Origin: Prochlorococcus sp. AG-388-D03
GTDB lineage: Bacteria; Cyanobacteriota; Cyanobacteriia; PCC-6307; Cyanobiaceae
Reading direction: 5' to 3'
Assembly (NCBI GenBank): GCA_003279875.1
Contig: QCGN01000002.1
Location: 57,152-121,151, forward strand
Length of the DNA: 64,000 nucleotides
Below the pieces are notes generated by a model. It was given only the letters and a program-made list of their open reading frames with translations, made no database searches and had not been told where the DNA came from. The translations under genes and the position numbers were made by a program. How positions within the stretch are numbered: position 1 is the first letter of the stretch; each line of letters starts with the position of its first letter. This document shows, in pieces, positions 63,986 to 64,000 of this stretch.

Positions 63986-64000
63986 AAAATTTAGTATTAG

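Noticed and set aside
1..64000. CRISPR arrays, insertion sequences, integrases or prophage genes
   Set aside because: I found no regularly spaced repeats, terminal inverted repeats with transposase motifs, or integrase near the two RNA genes. The window reads as continuous core genome.

Overview
This is a very AT-rich, gene-dense stretch of cyanobacterial chromosome, almost certainly from a high-light-adapted Prochlorococcus. The support is: photosynthesis genes throughout (ndhO, a CRR7-like gene, zeta-carotene desaturase, a petL-like gene, psbX, ycf66, two high-light-inducible protein genes), cyanobacterial families such as DUF3120, DUF4912, DUF751 and DUF512/TIGR03279, very short intergenic gaps, and a circularly permuted tmRNA gene whose tag reads ANKIVSFSRQTAPVAA, as in picocyanobacteria. 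I see no insertion sequence, prophage, integrase, CRISPR array or rRNA. The window is core housekeeping chromosome rather than a genomic island.

Layout. 1-9.6 kb: a truncated hypothetical gene, ndhO, an epimerase, an LpxB-like glycosyltransferase, a TPR protein, an A-type Fe-S carrier, zeta-carotene desaturase with a START-like partner, hemD-rbfA-DUF751, a GST, a lumenal protein divergent from a CRR7-like NDH-1 assembly factor, and shikimate kinase. 9.6-17.9 kb: a tandem-domain PTPS with a RibD-type reductase, a COG3146 acyltransferase, DUF4346, a 30-residue PetL, rimO, a VKOR-thioredoxin fusion, nadB and DUF3120. 18-28.4 kb: DUF512 radical-SAM protein, TolC-type channel, inositol phosphatase, YihY/BrkB protein, zinc-ribbon membrane protein, a high-light-inducible protein, HtrA protease, a 47-residue twin-cysteine protein, an ABC-F ATPase, a Nif11-like protein, and a ribbon-helix-helix regulator divergent from an unknown gene. 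28.4-36.2 kb: a potassium-uptake operon headed by an SLC13 permease, NDH-2, cysH, type III pantothenate kinase, a Bcp peroxiredoxin and an Sfp-type transferase. 36.2-48.6 kb: rarA, phosphoglucomutase, DUF4912, the sufBCDS operon, an S9 peptidase and peptide deformylase. 48.6-64 kb: HIT protein, SbmA/BacA-like ABC transporter followed by an HLIP, ycf66, psbX, YggT, accC, tRNA-Leu(AAG), a second LpxB-like protein, a PRC-barrel protein, SMC, a LigD phosphoesterase-like protein, a YqjD/YqjE-like pair, an RlmL-like methyltransferase and the permuted tmRNA.

How the genes work together. Several groups serve the thylakoid: electron transport (ndhO, CRR7, petL, psbX, ndbB), pigments and photoprotection (zds, hemD, HLIPs), and thiol chemistry (VKOR-Trx, peroxiredoxin, GST, HtrA). 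sufBCDS and the A-type carrier supply the Fe-S clusters these pathways need. Translation is represented by rbfA, rimO, peptide deformylase, the ABC-F protein, tRNA-Leu and tmRNA.

The most interesting signals are modest but concrete: a permuted tmRNA, an A34 tRNA-Leu, a PTPS fusion whose first domain lacks its catalytic His, two pairs of genes overlapping at their start codons, inverted repeats beside a ribbon-helix-helix regulator, a terminator hairpin inside the antisense 3' end of ycf66, and several very small proteins. I did not find a clear new multi-gene system such as a defence island or biosynthetic cluster. All calls come from reading motifs and gene order; no database search was run.
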